Source: a virus. Taken from it: a DNA stretch of 44,805 nucleotides. Position 1 is the stretch's first letter. Every line of letters begins with the position of its first letter. Both the position numbers and the translations under genes were made by a program. The notes under the pieces were generated by a model that saw nothing but the letters and a program-made list of their open reading frames with translations, made no database searches and was not told the origin of the DNA. This document shows positions 1 to 7,821 of this stretch, one piece after another. The stretch is from IMG/VR virus record IMGVR_UViG_3300044726_000051, positions 1-44,805 of that record, one strand, 5' to 3'.

Positions 1-135
1 GGTGGGAATGTATCGGCCTACTTTTGTAGTGAGCGACCCCGCCGCTTTCAAGTCCAAGATCAAGTATGACTTCGCAGGTGAGCTGATTACCGCCCCCGGC
101 CCGCTACCTCCTGCTACCAACTCCCTATGGGGGGT
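1..135. repeat. Terminal direct repeat, left copy
   Basis: These 135 bases recur at the right end of the window with one difference, A at 127 here against C at 44797. Both variants encode leucine in the same tail gene. A redundancy this short that lies inside a coding sequence is most simply an assembly overlap of a circular or circularly permuted genome. A genuine short terminal repeat is the alternative. Confidence 0.93.
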
Positions 136-307
136 GGGGAACTGGAACGAGTCTACATGGGGTGGCGGGGATACGATTCAAAAGCAATGGGTACAAGCGG
201 AAGGTATGGGAACGGCCGCTTCTCTGATCATGGTAATGAGGACAGAGGGCGAAGTCCTATGGGTGTCTACGGACTACTCGGTGCTACCGGGAGGGGGATT
301 GCTATGA
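1..307 (+). CDS. Podoviral tail protein, 3' part (begins at 43388)
   Basis: This is the C-terminal 101 residues of the tail protein that starts near the right end. The codon at position 2 corresponds to 44672. The apparent GTG start here is an artefact of where the circle was cut, because the true protein reads through it. The segment is rich in tryptophan and glycine (VGNWNESTWGGGD). The TGA stop overlaps the ATG of the next gene by two bases, so translation is probably coupled. Confidence 0.85.
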   Translation, partial: VGMYRPTFVVSDPAAFKSKIKYDFAGELITAPGPLPPATNSLWGVGNWNESTWGGGDTIQKQWVQAEGMGTAASLIMVMRTEGEVLWVSTDYSVLPGGGLL

Positions 308-771
308 ACGAGCAGTCTCAAAAGGTCAAGTACCTAGTAAACAACAACGAGGCCGCCCACAGCCTCATAATGAACCTGTGGCAGTTTGTAGTCGTATGGG
401 ATGACTCGGTAGACCGGGACAAGACCCTGTCCTCGGGGGAGATCAACGCCGCTATGCTCTGGGCGTTCCTGGGTATATCGGACAATACCTTTTACGACAA
501 GCATCAAGAGATACTCAAGCCTGCCTTCTACAAGATGATAGCTATGTGGATGGTAGCCAACGAGTTTGAGAAGTCGGGGGACCGCTCCAAGGTGGAGCAG
601 GCCTACTACATGAGGTGCTCCCCCTACGATGTCTTCAGCCTGATCGTACTCCTAGCGAGTGGGTTCGCTAAGCTGCTAGAGTCGGAAGCGTACTTCAGGA
701 GCCTAGCCCCTGAGGATTCCTTAGCCAAGTATATGCGCGAGCATTTAGGAGAACAATATGGGCTGGCTTAG
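304..771 (+). CDS. Hypothetical virion-module protein, 155 aa
   Basis: The protein is mostly helical and soluble, starting MNEQSQKVKYLVNNNEAAHS, with no signal peptide or clear membrane segment. I chose the ATG that overlaps the upstream stop (ATGA). An in-frame upstream extension to 127 would lie wholly inside the tail gene. The gene lies between the tail protein and the probable ejection proteins and overlaps the next start by 14 bases. That packing makes it part of the late operon. A role in tail assembly or as a chaperone for ejected proteins is possible but not shown by any motif. Confidence 0.8.
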   Translation: MNEQSQKVKYLVNNNEAAHSLIMNLWQFVVVWDDSVDRDKTLSSGEINAAMLWAFLGISDNTFYDKHQEILKPAFYKMIAMWMVANEFEKSGDRSKVEQAYYMRCSPYDVFSLIVLLASGFAKLLESEAYFRSLAPEDSLAKYMREHLGEQYGLA

Positions 772-1756
772 TAGTGCTCCTGCTCCCCCAGCGCCTGACT
801 ACACGGCGCTAGCGGAGAAGACAGCCGCGTCTCAAGCTGAGGCGGCGGCTAAGCAAACCCAGGCGAATCGTCCGAATCAGGTAGACATCTATGGCAATAC
901 GTCTACCTGGACCCAGGACCCGGCCAGCGGGACCTGGACTCAAAAGCAGGCCCTGTCCCCTGAGCAGCAACAGCAACTAGACGCCCAGGAGGCTTTACGG
1001 AGCAGGGCTACAAGCAACGCTACCGACGCGCTGGGTCAACCCCTGAATACTGAAGGGTTGCGGGACTACAGCGACTACGATACAAGCGCCCTTCAAGGCG
1101 TGGATGCCGAGAAACTGCGCAGCAGCGCCGGTCTATTCAGTCTGGACCCGGTAGGCAACTCTCAGGCTATTCAGGATGCCACCTACGGACTCCTCAGGCC
1201 CCAGCGAGAGCAGGCTACCAACTCTGAGCTTCAACGCCTCGCTAGCCAGGGCCTCACCGAGGACTCCCCAGCTTGGCAGGCGGCTATGCTCCGTCAGGGG
1301 CAGGCGGATACCGACGCTCAGCTCAAGTCCCTCCTGGCCGGTCAGCAGGAGTATGGTAAGTCTTTCGAGCGGGCCAGCGGTCAGAACAAGCAGAACTTCG
1401 AGCAGATGACCGAGGCCGAGAAGTTTGCCCAGGGTCTGAGAGGTCAGCAGTTCAATGAGCAAACCCAACAAATCGGTATGGATGCAGCTACTCGGGAGCA
1501 GCAACTAAACGAACGGATGACGCTCCGTAACCAGCCTATGAGCGAGCTTCAGCAGATTCTGGCTATGCAACAATATAGCAATCCCTCCTTCGGCAATTTC
1601 GCTAGCGCCACCGGGGAGCAAGGCACGGATTACCTCGGGGCGGCTCAGTCGGGGTATGACGCAGCTATAGGGAACACCAACGCGAAGAACGCTAGCAAGG
1701 CGGGGACGACCTCGGGCATCGTGGGTCTAGCTATGGCGGGGGCGACGGCATACTAA
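758..1756 (+). CDS. Probable internal virion/ejection protein, 332 aa
   Basis: The protein opens MGWLSSAPAPPAPDYTALA, followed by a long alanine- and glutamine-rich helical region (about residues 17-250) with heptad-like patterning, and ends in a glycine/alanine-rich segment (SGIVGLAMAGATAY) that could insert into a membrane. A Pro/Ala start, QANRPNQVD..GN stretch and Gln-rich coiled body are typical of podoviral proteins packed in the head or tail and injected with the DNA. It precedes two larger proteins of similar composition and overlaps the next gene at TAATGG. The assignment is by composition and context. Confidence 0.7.
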   Translation: MGWLSSAPAPPAPDYTALAEKTAASQAEAAAKQTQANRPNQVDIYGNTSTWTQDPASGTWTQKQALSPEQQQQLDAQEALRSRATSNATDALGQPLNTEGLRDYSDYDTSALQGVDAEKLRSSAGLFSLDPVGNSQAIQDATYGLLRPQREQATNSELQRLASQGLTEDSPAWQAAMLRQGQADTDAQLKSLLAGQQEYGKSFERASGQNKQNFEQMTEAEKFAQGLRGQQFNEQTQQIGMDAATREQQLNERMTLRNQPMSELQQILAMQQYSNPSFGNFASATGEQGTDYLGAAQSGYDAAIGNTNAKNASKAGTTSGIVGLAMAGATAY

Positions 1757-2427
1757 TGGAAGTCCTACAATTCTCCGGCGGCTTGGATTCCCTCGCCTGT
1801 CTTGAGCTTCTCAAGGACAAGCCGGGGTTGATCGTGCTTACCGCCTCCACCGATGGGGCCTACCCGGAGCGCGACGAGTACCTCAAGATGGTAGCGTCAT
1901 ACTACCCCGGCCTGATCTTCAAGGAGTGCTACGCGGATCGGCACCTGGAGCGGTTCGGTCAGCCTGTCGATGTGGTTCCCATCAAGTTCACGACTATCGG
2001 CCATATCGTTCAACTGTCCCCCGTTAAGTACCAGCCCCATTTCGAGTGCTGTAACCGTAGCCTATGGCTCCCTATGATGCAGGCGACAGCGGCGCTGGGG
2101 GCTACCGTAGTCTACAAGGGTCAGAGGTCGGAGGATTCCTTCAAGGCTCCGATACAGGACGGTCACTTTGAGGACGGTATCCTGTACCGTATGCCTATAC
2201 AAGATTGGTCTAGGGAGCGGGTGCGCGACTTCGTCAAGGCCCGGTGCCCCGAGCTTATCCCCCCATACTACGAGAAGGAAAAGACATCGCGGGATTGCTG
2301 GGATTGTACCGCCTATCTACACGAGAACCTAGACCGTATCCGCAACCTCCCCCGGGATCGGTACCTCCACGTAGCGGACATCCTAGATGAGTGGCGGCGG
2401 GACATTAACGACGAAACAAGGTGGTAA
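1756..2427 (+). CDS. PP-loop ATPase, PAPS-reductase-like
   Basis: An N-terminal PP-loop signature SGGLDSLA (residues 7-14) marks the adenine-nucleotide alpha-hydrolase fold of PAPS/APS reductases and of relatives that adenylate a substrate before sulfur or nitrogen transfer. Cysteine pairs ECCNR (near 97) and DCWDC (near 181-185) could bind metal or carry sulfur. The 223-residue length fits a stand-alone PAPS-reductase-like domain. It is unusual to find this enzyme between probable ejection-protein genes of the late operon, where it overlaps the upstream stop by one base. Possible roles are sulfur metabolism in the host, nucleic acid or protein modification, or counter-defence. The sequence does not decide among them. 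Confidence 0.75.
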   Translation: MEVLQFSGGLDSLACLELLKDKPGLIVLTASTDGAYPERDEYLKMVASYYPGLIFKECYADRHLERFGQPVDVVPIKFTTIGHIVQLSPVKYQPHFECCNRSLWLPMMQATAALGATVVYKGQRSEDSFKAPIQDGHFEDGILYRMPIQDWSRERVRDFVKARCPELIPPYYEKEKTSRDCWDCTAYLHENLDRIRNLPRDRYLHVADILDEWRRDINDETRW

Positions 2428-2428
2428 T

Positions 2429-3721
2429 ATGGGCTTTTTTGACGCTCCTGTCGACCCCAACGACACCTATGGTGTAAACACCGCCGCCCGTCAACGTAAG
2501 GTGGCCGAGTCCCTACGCAAAATGACGGGGAATATGCCTCAGGGTCAGATGGTCGGTAAGCACTATGTGGCCCCCTCGTGGACTCAGTACCTGGCCCCCT
2601 TGGCCGGTAGCGTCGGCGGGGCCTTCGCGGACACGGCGGCGGATAAGTCTGAGGCCGCGTCCAAAGCGTCCATCGCGGACGCTACTAACAAGTGGATAGC
2701 CGCCACCCCAGCGACTCAGCCCGCTCAGGTAATGCCGGGCGAGACCAAGGAAGGACTGTACGGCCCCGAGACATTCGCCCCTCACGAGCTCACGCCTGAG
2801 GTACCCGTTACGGGCCCCCAGGTGCTTAAGCATGCCCTGGAGGGTCGGCGTATCCCCGGCAACGAGGAGAATGCGAAGATGTACCAGACCGGAGCTATGG
2901 CCGATCTGAGCCGCGAGGACAATCAAAGAGAGGCTTTGCGCAAGCAACTGCTCGATCAGCAGCTCAAGCGGGAGACCACGGAGAAGGAACTAGTGGCCAA
3001 GCGGGAGGCCCTTGAGAAGGAGTTGGCCGGTAAGGCGGCCACCGACGCCTCCCGAGCTGAGACCGCTAGGATGATCGACGCTACCAATCGCTTGATCGCG
3101 GCGGGTCAGCGGGAGGGGGCTATGGAGCGGGCCCAGCTGCGGGCTCAGACGGCGAACGACAAGCCGGTTAACCCCACGGTTGTAGACAAGCTCAACAAGG
3201 GCTATGAGAAGCTCTCTACCATACAACAATTGGCTGGAGAGTACCAACCTGAGTTCTCCGGTGTAAAGGGCGCGGCGGCTGATTGGGCCGGCAAGCTCCC
3301 TCTGGTGAATACACGGTCGAACGAGTGGTGGAAGAACTACAAGCGTGAGTCGGCCCTGATCGAGCGGCACGGCCTGTTCGGCTCGGCCCTGACCCCCGCT
3401 GAGTTGGCTTCGTGGAAAGAGGCGGACATCTCATCCGATATGGACTCTACCAAGGTAGCCGACAACCTTCAGCGTAGGCAGATGATCATGCGGAAGCACT
3501 TCAAGGATCAGGAAGGTGCTTACGAGAGGGGCGGACACAAGGTAGCGGGTATGTTCGATCTAGGGCCCGAACCTACCCCCGTTGCTGGTTCTACCGCCGC
3601 TGCGGCTGCGGCTACCCCCCCGGCCCCTACAGCCATCCCGGCGGGGACCAAGAAGATGATCGGGAACAAGCAATACGTCAACAATGGGGGCGGACCTAAC
3701 GACTGGCACGTAGTACCATGA
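2429..3721 (+). CDS. Probable internal virion/ejection protein, 430 aa
   Basis: I start it at the ATG one base after the upstream stop (MGFFDAPVDPNDTYG), preceded by an AAGGTGG-like ribosome site. An upstream in-frame start would intrude on the PP-loop gene. The middle third (about residues 155-250) is a highly charged Lys/Glu/Arg/Ala helix likely to form a coiled coil. The C-terminus is an Ala/Pro linker ending in a compact NKQYVNNGG segment. These traits and the position between two similar genes suggest a protein carried in the virion and delivered with DNA. No lysozyme or transglycosylase motif is visible. Confidence 0.7.
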   Translation: MGFFDAPVDPNDTYGVNTAARQRKVAESLRKMTGNMPQGQMVGKHYVAPSWTQYLAPLAGSVGGAFADTAADKSEAASKASIADATNKWIAATPATQPAQVMPGETKEGLYGPETFAPHELTPEVPVTGPQVLKHALEGRRIPGNEENAKMYQTGAMADLSREDNQREALRKQLLDQQLKRETTEKELVAKREALEKELAGKAATDASRAETARMIDATNRLIAAGQREGAMERAQLRAQTANDKPVNPTVVDKLNKGYEKLSTIQQLAGEYQPEFSGVKGAAADWAGKLPLVNTRSNEWWKNYKRESALIERHGLFGSALTPAELASWKEADISSDMDSTKVADNLQRRQMIMRKHFKDQEGAYERGGHKVAGMFDLGPEPTPVAGSTAAAAAATPPAPTAIPAGTKKMIGNKQYVNNGGGPNDWHVVP

Positions 3722-5544
3722 CTAAAGTAACCGACCCCAACTTACTAGCTCAGCTTAACGGCGGCGGGGGCGGTACGCAAGTGACCGACCAGGCCTTGCT
3801 AGCTCAGTTGAACGGGACCCCCGCTGCTCCCTCCCTGGGCCCGGCTAAGCCCAAGGGCCTTAGCGCGGAGGGTCAAGCCTACCGCGTTGAGGGGGCCCAG
3901 GGGGCTCCCGGTATGGGTGAAGAGTTCCTCGGTGGGTTGAAGAGTTCCTTCGACCAAGCGGCTATGGGCCTAAAGAGTGCCCTACCCGAGTCCGTACAGC
4001 GGGCGGGCGACTGGGTTGACGAAAAGGTTACGGGCAAGAAGGTGATGACCCCCGAGCTAATCGAGCAGGGCAAGGAATTTGAGAAGGGCACCGGCGCAGC
4101 CTCTACGGTAGGCAAGTTTGCCGGGGAGCTGGGTATGGGGGCGGCGGCTACTGGTGGCCTCGGGACTATCGGGGCCGGTGTCAGAGGGCTCCCCCTAGCG
4201 ATTGAGGCGGCGGGGAACGCGGGTTGGAGCGCACTTACTAGCCCTGACGATAGGACGGGTGCGGCTATCGGCGGAGGGGCGGGTACAGTGGGAGGTAATC
4301 TACTGGCGAAAACGCTCGGGGGCGCTGCGAAGCTAACTAACAAGGCCGTTAAGTATGTTCTCCCAGAGGTTCTACCTACGGAGGGCGCAGCGGCCATTAG
4401 AGCAAGTCGGGGCCTGGAAAGGACTTGGGGTAAGCCAGAATTTGAGCGGGTTACCCAAGAGTTAGAGAAGCAGGGTCCTCATAGGCTCCCCCAAACAGTA
4501 GCGTCGGCGGCGGATAGCGCGGCGGCGGGTGCGTCCGAGGGCGCGGCCCGTAGGCTTCATCCGAGCGTGTTCGAGGCTAAGGATGCGGCTACGAAGTCCT
4601 CGGCCTGGGAGCAGCTTAAGCGAGCCACCCCGGAGGCTACGGGGGCCAAGACTACCGCTCAGGGGGCTACCCCTATCTACAATGAGGGTCAGGAACTACT
4701 GGACCGGATTCCCTTCAGCCAGAAGAACCGGGCTGACTTGTCTACTAACATAGCTGCCCTGAAGAACAGCAATGAGGTCATAGCTAATCCGGGACTGATC
4801 CCCGAACTTGACCGAATCCTTGCGGCGGCAAATAACGACAAGGCCACTCTAGGGGTCCTCCCTGAGCTCTACACTTCCTTGGACAAAGCGGCTGCGGGCT
4901 CTCCCGCGATTCGTGAGGCCAAGAAGTTAATCAAGGACCTAGCCGACGAGCGGAGCAAGGGCCAGTTCACCAACACCCTGGAGGGATACGGGGGCGCCAA
5001 GGATCAGGTCAAGGCCTCTCAGGCGGCTGACCGGATACGGGGCAAGTTTATGGGTGAAGGGGATATACCCCTCACTAAGAATGCTAAGGGTGGCGTACCC
5101 GAGGTTACGGACCAATCCTTGCGTCAAGCCCTAGGTAGGGAAACCGCCAAGGAGGCGAAGGGTCAAGGGAAGTACCTGGACCCGGCTAGGATCAAGGATA
5201 TGGAAGCTCAGGCCGAGGCCCTACGCAGGCATGAGCTCTACAAGACCTCCCCGGGGTCGGGCGGGCTGGATGAGGGCTTCGATACCGCCAGGGCCGTTCT
5301 CAATACGGGCCCGCTACGGAACGTGTCAGGGTTCCTTACTAGCCCATATCTCACTCACCTGAGCGACGCTACCAAGAAAGAGGCGGCCAAGGCCCTAGAG
5401 GACCCGGAGCTATTCATGAAGAGCGTAGCTCAGCGTAAAGCCGCAGGTAAATCCATAGCGGAATGGGAGAGGAAGACAGAACAGGCTATCAGGGCTAGTA
5501 CGATCCTAGGGGGTAGAATCGGAACCAATATTGGAGAGAAATAA
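3718..5544 (+). CDS. Large internal virion/ejection protein, 608 aa
   Basis: The start ATG overlaps the upstream TGA. The N-terminus holds two copies of a short motif, VTDPNLLAQLNG and VTDQALLAQLNG, joined by glycines; a related VTDQSLRQAL occurs near residue 463. Residues about 130-200 are Gly/Ala-rich and could cross a membrane. The rest is helical and charged. Repeated VTD..LLAQLNG motifs at the N-terminus are familiar from large podoviral virion proteins and may act as docking pegs inside the head. The gene is the last of the ejection-type group before the tail fibre and overlaps its start by one base. Confidence 0.7.
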   Translation: MTKVTDPNLLAQLNGGGGGTQVTDQALLAQLNGTPAAPSLGPAKPKGLSAEGQAYRVEGAQGAPGMGEEFLGGLKSSFDQAAMGLKSALPESVQRAGDWVDEKVTGKKVMTPELIEQGKEFEKGTGAASTVGKFAGELGMGAAATGGLGTIGAGVRGLPLAIEAAGNAGWSALTSPDDRTGAAIGGGAGTVGGNLLAKTLGGAAKLTNKAVKYVLPEVLPTEGAAAIRASRGLERTWGKPEFERVTQELEKQGPHRLPQTVASAADSAAAGASEGAARRLHPSVFEAKDAATKSSAWEQLKRATPEATGAKTTAQGATPIYNEGQELLDRIPFSQKNRADLSTNIAALKNSNEVIANPGLIPELDRILAAANNDKATLGVLPELYTSLDKAAAGSPAIREAKKLIKDLADERSKGQFTNTLEGYGGAKDQVKASQAADRIRGKFMGEGDIPLTKNAKGGVPEVTDQSLRQALGRETAKEAKGQGKYLDPARIKDMEAQAEALRRHELYKTSPGSGGLDEGFDTARAVLNTGPLRNVSGFLTSPYLTHLSDATKKEAAKALEDPELFMKSVAQRKAAGKSIAEWERKTEQAIRASTILGGRIGTNIGEK

Positions 5545-6647
5545 TGCCACGTGACGCCTCCGGTAATTACACTCTCCCCCTAGGCAATCCGGTACAGGGA
5601 GGCACAGTTATTGACGTTAACTGGGCTAACCCGACGATGGCGGACGTAGCTACCCAGCTCAACAACGTCTTCACCCGGGATGGTCTACTGGGGCCCCTGG
5701 CCCCCTTCAGGCTGGTAGACGGCGCGGCTGCGGCCCCCGGTATGACGTTCAACTCAGAGTTGAACATGGGCGTGTTCAGGGAGAACGCCGGCACCTTGGG
5801 GATCACGGTCGGAGGCAATGTAGTCGGTAGGTTCCAGGACTCGGGTTTCTCCACCCCTGAGGGGCTGTCGGTAGGTAAGAACCTCACCGTAGCTGGCGAC
5901 TCGACCACTACGGGTAACTCGACCACTACGGGTAACTCAACAGTGACGGGCGGGCTAGCGGTGGCCGGAGGCATCACTAATGCGGGACTCCCCATAGCGA
6001 CCGTCCCTACAGGTACTATCCTTGACTTCGCGGGCCCCAACGCCCCCGCAGGCTACTTGCTCTGCGACGGTGCAGCCATATCCCGTACCACTTACGCGGC
6101 CCTGTTCGCGGCTATCGGCGGCTACTGGGGCGCAGGTAACGGAGTCAATACCTTCAATGTACCGGACCTCCGTAGGCAGGTCACGGTAGGCTCGGGTGGA
6201 ACTCAGGTAACTGCTGGCCTCGGTCCGGCCACCGGAGTAGGTAACAGGGGCGGAGTGGAGGTCAATACTCTCCAGGTTACCCATCTACCCTCTCACTACC
6301 ATACGGTACCGGACCCGTCCCACTATCACACCGTCAACGACGGCACTCACGCCCACGGCTATACCGACCCCAGCCATACCCACAGGTACCAAGCCGGTAA
6401 CCATGTCCCCGTATGGCAAGGATACAATCTCGGATATGGCCAGTATGGCGGTGGTACCGTGGACGACGCGGCCTATATCCACAATTCCGAGATAGCCTAC
6501 TCCGGTATTGCTATCTCTCTCAACTACTCTAACATAGCGGTGAACTATGCTTACTCAGGAATCAATAGTACCGGCTACACCGGTAGCGGCACCTCCTTCA
6601 CTAACTATCCTCCAGCAGCAACAGTCCTCAAAATCATTAAATACTAA
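5544..6647 (+). CDS. Tail fibre with collar domain, 367 aa
   Basis: After an N-terminal region and a repeated STTTGN linker comes a phage tail-collar domain (about residues 155-215). It reads PTGTILDFAGPNAPAGYLLCDG and then YAALFAAIGGYWG..FNVPDLR, the hallmark of this family. The C-terminal third is rich in HxH pairs (SHYHTV twice, THAHGY, SHTHRY), as in fibres that thread iron or other metal ions along a trimer axis. The protein most likely forms a trimeric fibre for host recognition. Note the perfect 18-base tandem repeat within the linker. It is coupled to the ejection protein upstream. Confidence 0.9.
   Translation: MPRDASGNYTLPLGNPVQGGTVIDVNWANPTMADVATQLNNVFTRDGLLGPLAPFRLVDGAAAAPGMTFNSELNMGVFRENAGTLGITVGGNVVGRFQDSGFSTPEGLSVGKNLTVAGDSTTTGNSTTTGNSTVTGGLAVAGGITNAGLPIATVPTGTILDFAGPNAPAGYLLCDGAAISRTTYAALFAAIGGYWGAGNGVNTFNVPDLRRQVTVGSGGTQVTAGLGPATGVGNRGGVEVNTLQVTHLPSHYHTVPDPSHYHTVNDGTHAHGYTDPSHTHRYQAGNHVPVWQGYNLGYGQYGGGTVDDAAYIHNSEIAYSGIAISLNYSNIAVNYAYSGINSTGYTGSGTSFTNYPPAATVLKIIKY
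5900..5935 (+). repeat. 18-bp perfect tandem repeat in tail fibre linker
   Basis: Two identical 18-base units, each encoding a Ser-Thr-rich STTTGN-like unit, lie back to back. A degenerate third unit follows. Being a multiple of three, the unit can expand or contract without frameshift and so vary fibre length. Confidence 0.9.
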
Positions 6648-6648
6648 G

Positions 6649-6873
6649 TTGGTACTCGAACTTGAAGACAATGAGATGGACTATCTATTCAGGGTGTTAG
6701 CGGCTCGGCCCTGGGGCGAGGTCCATCCGCTGATAAGTAAGATTCAGCAACAGTTACAGGAGCAAGATAATGCCAGGCATCAATCCGATGGCTCTTCAGG
6801 AGCTAGTCCAGAGGGCAGCCCAGGGGGACCCGGGGGCCTCCCAGACACTTCAGCAGCTGGGATACAGCCCTGA
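6649..6873 (+). CDS. Small hypothetical protein, about 74 aa
   Basis: The frame carries a compact amphipathic sequence, LVLELEDNEMDYLFRVLAAR followed by a PWGEVHPLISKIQQQLQEQ segment. The pattern of acidic start, RPW/RPF.EV motif and helix resembles widespread short phage proteins. The most natural start is TTG two bases after the tail fibre stop, with an ATG at 6676 as alternative. The last 35 residues overlap the next gene in another frame, are low in complexity, and may not be selected for. The start codon is uncertain. Confidence 0.5.
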   Translation: MVLELEDNEMDYLFRVLAARPWGEVHPLISKIQQQLQEQDNARHQSDGSSGASPEGSPGGPGGLPDTSAAGIQP

Positions 6874-7117
6874 CGGGCAACCGATGCCGCCCCCGGGCGG
6901 CATGGCGCCCCCTGGCGGTATGCCTCCTGGAGGCGGGGGCCCTCCTGGTATGGGCGGGGGCCCTCCGATGGGCCCAGGCGGTCCCCCTCCCGGCGGTGGT
7001 GGAATGCCGCCCCCAGGTGGTGGAGGTATGCCCCCTCCCGGGGGCGGTGGTGGGGGTCCTCCCATGGACCCCCGAATGATGCAAGCAGCACAAATGTCCC
7101 AAGGGCTTAGGAGATAA
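6770..7117 (+). CDS. Proline/glycine-rich low-complexity protein, 115 aa
   Basis: A good AGGAG site lies seven bases before the ATG. The first 35 residues (MPGINPMALQELVQRAAQGD) are helical and followed by about 60 residues of PPPGGGGMPPPGGG-type repeats, then a short helix ending QMSQGLRR. The repeat region is nearly pure Pro, Gly and Met, likely an extended or polyproline-II linker. It sits between the tail fibre and small lipoprotein genes. Function is unknown; a flexible virion or adaptor component is plausible. Out-of-frame overlaps here also give long open frames, so coding is supported mainly by ribosome site and spacing. Confidence 0.65.
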   Translation: MPGINPMALQELVQRAAQGDPGASQTLQQLGYSPDGQPMPPPGGMAPPGGMPPGGGGPPGMGGGPPMGPGGPPPGGGGMPPPGGGGMPPPGGGGGGPPMDPRMMQAAQMSQGLRR

Positions 7118-7119
7118 AC

Positions 7120-7371
7120 ATGTCCAAATCGCTAATCGCTCTCATGATCGCGGCCGCAGCCGTAGCCGGATGCGCGGCACGCCTTAACTTGCCGGGTCCG
7201 AACGACCTGGAGATCAACATCCCGGCGGTCACCATCGAGAGCCGCCCTGAGTACCAGAACCGCATCCATCTGCGTCGGCATTGGGTCGAACGTGGAACGC
7301 GGTATTGTGAGTACAACAACGGTACGGTTCACAAGCGGCACTACCGCTATGACTGCCCCTACACCTACTAG
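7120..7371 (+). CDS. Small lipoprotein, 83 aa
   Basis: The protein has a short positive N-terminus, a hydrophobic stretch and a lipobox VAGC (Cys at about 18), so it is probably a lipid-anchored envelope protein after signal peptidase II cleavage. The mature part starts AARLNLPGPNDLEINIPAV and ends with paired cysteines (RYCEY, YDCPY). The gene follows the Pro/Gly protein with two bases between. The next gene encodes another exported protein that shares the NLPGP motif. An outer-membrane spanin-like role is possible because no other lysis genes are recognised, but the sequence lacks typical spanin features. Confidence 0.75.
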   Translation: MSKSLIALMIAAAAVAGCAARLNLPGPNDLEINIPAVTIESRPEYQNRIHLRRHWVERGTRYCEYNNGTVHKRHYRYDCPYTY

Positions 7372-7380
7372 GATACACCC

Positions 7381-7647
7381 ATGAGATACCTGATCCTGAT
7401 CCTCTTTGCCTTCTTCACTACGCTGGCTAGCGCCCAGCCGGGGCCTCGGCCTAACCTGCCCGGACCCGACCGGGACCGCTGGGACCAACAATGGCGACCC
7501 CATCCGGGTCACGTTCGTCATCCGCGCAACTGCCGCGAGTGGCGCCGAGAGGTCCGCCATCATCCTCGCCTTCGCCTGCCCTACTATTGTAGGTATGACG
7601 AGCGTCGTGATGTCCCTGTCGGCCCGCCCCGGCCAGGACCACGGTAA
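7381..7647 (+). CDS. Small secreted basic protein, 88 aa
   Basis: MRYLILILFAFFTTLASAQP is a classical signal peptide with AXA cleavage near residue 19. The mature part is rich in Arg, Pro, His and Trp. It contains RPNLPGPDRDRWD, sharing NLPGP with the lipoprotein just upstream, and ends PVGPPRPGPR. The shared motif, the terminal Cys/Tyr pattern (YYCRYDERRD against YRYDCPYTY) and adjacency suggest the two genes are diverged paralogues or a functional pair in the envelope. The stop TAA overlaps the next ATG. Confidence 0.7.
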   Translation: MRYLILILFAFFTTLASAQPGPRPNLPGPDRDRWDQQWRPHPGHVRHPRNCREWRREVRHHPRLRLPYYCRYDERRDVPVGPPRPGPR

Positions 7648-7817
7648 TGCCTAAGGCCCTACACGACAAGCTGGAGAAAGCAGCTAATGCGCAGGGCCTG
7701 AAAGGCGACCGCAAGGACGCCTTTGTCTACGGGACTATGCGCAAGACCGGCTGGGAGCCCGAGCAGGAACAGAAACGGAAGTCCAAGGCTACCGTGAGAG
7801 CCCTACGGAACAGGTGA
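7647..7817 (+). CDS. Small basic protein, 56 aa
   Basis: This short gene starts at the ATG that overlaps the upstream TAA (TAATG). It encodes a very charged peptide, MPKALHDKLEKAANAQGLKG then DRKDAFVYGTMRKTGWEPE, with a lysine/arginine-rich C-terminus. Short proteins with a YGTMRKTGW-like segment are common in phage structural clusters and remain uncharacterised. Tight coupling on the left and four bases to the tailspike start on the right support it as real. Confidence 0.7.
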   Translation: MPKALHDKLEKAANAQGLKGDRKDAFVYGTMRKTGWEPEQEQKRKSKATVRALRNR

Positions 7818-7821
7818 CTAT

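Noticed and set aside
127-303. Upstream extension of the 155-residue gene
   Set aside because: It would lie entirely inside the tail gene; the ATGA overlap at 304 is the better start.
6850-7065. Antisense Pro/Gly-rich open frame
   Set aside because: The repeats of the 115-residue protein read as Pro/Gly on both strands; only the + frame has a ribosome site and operon context.
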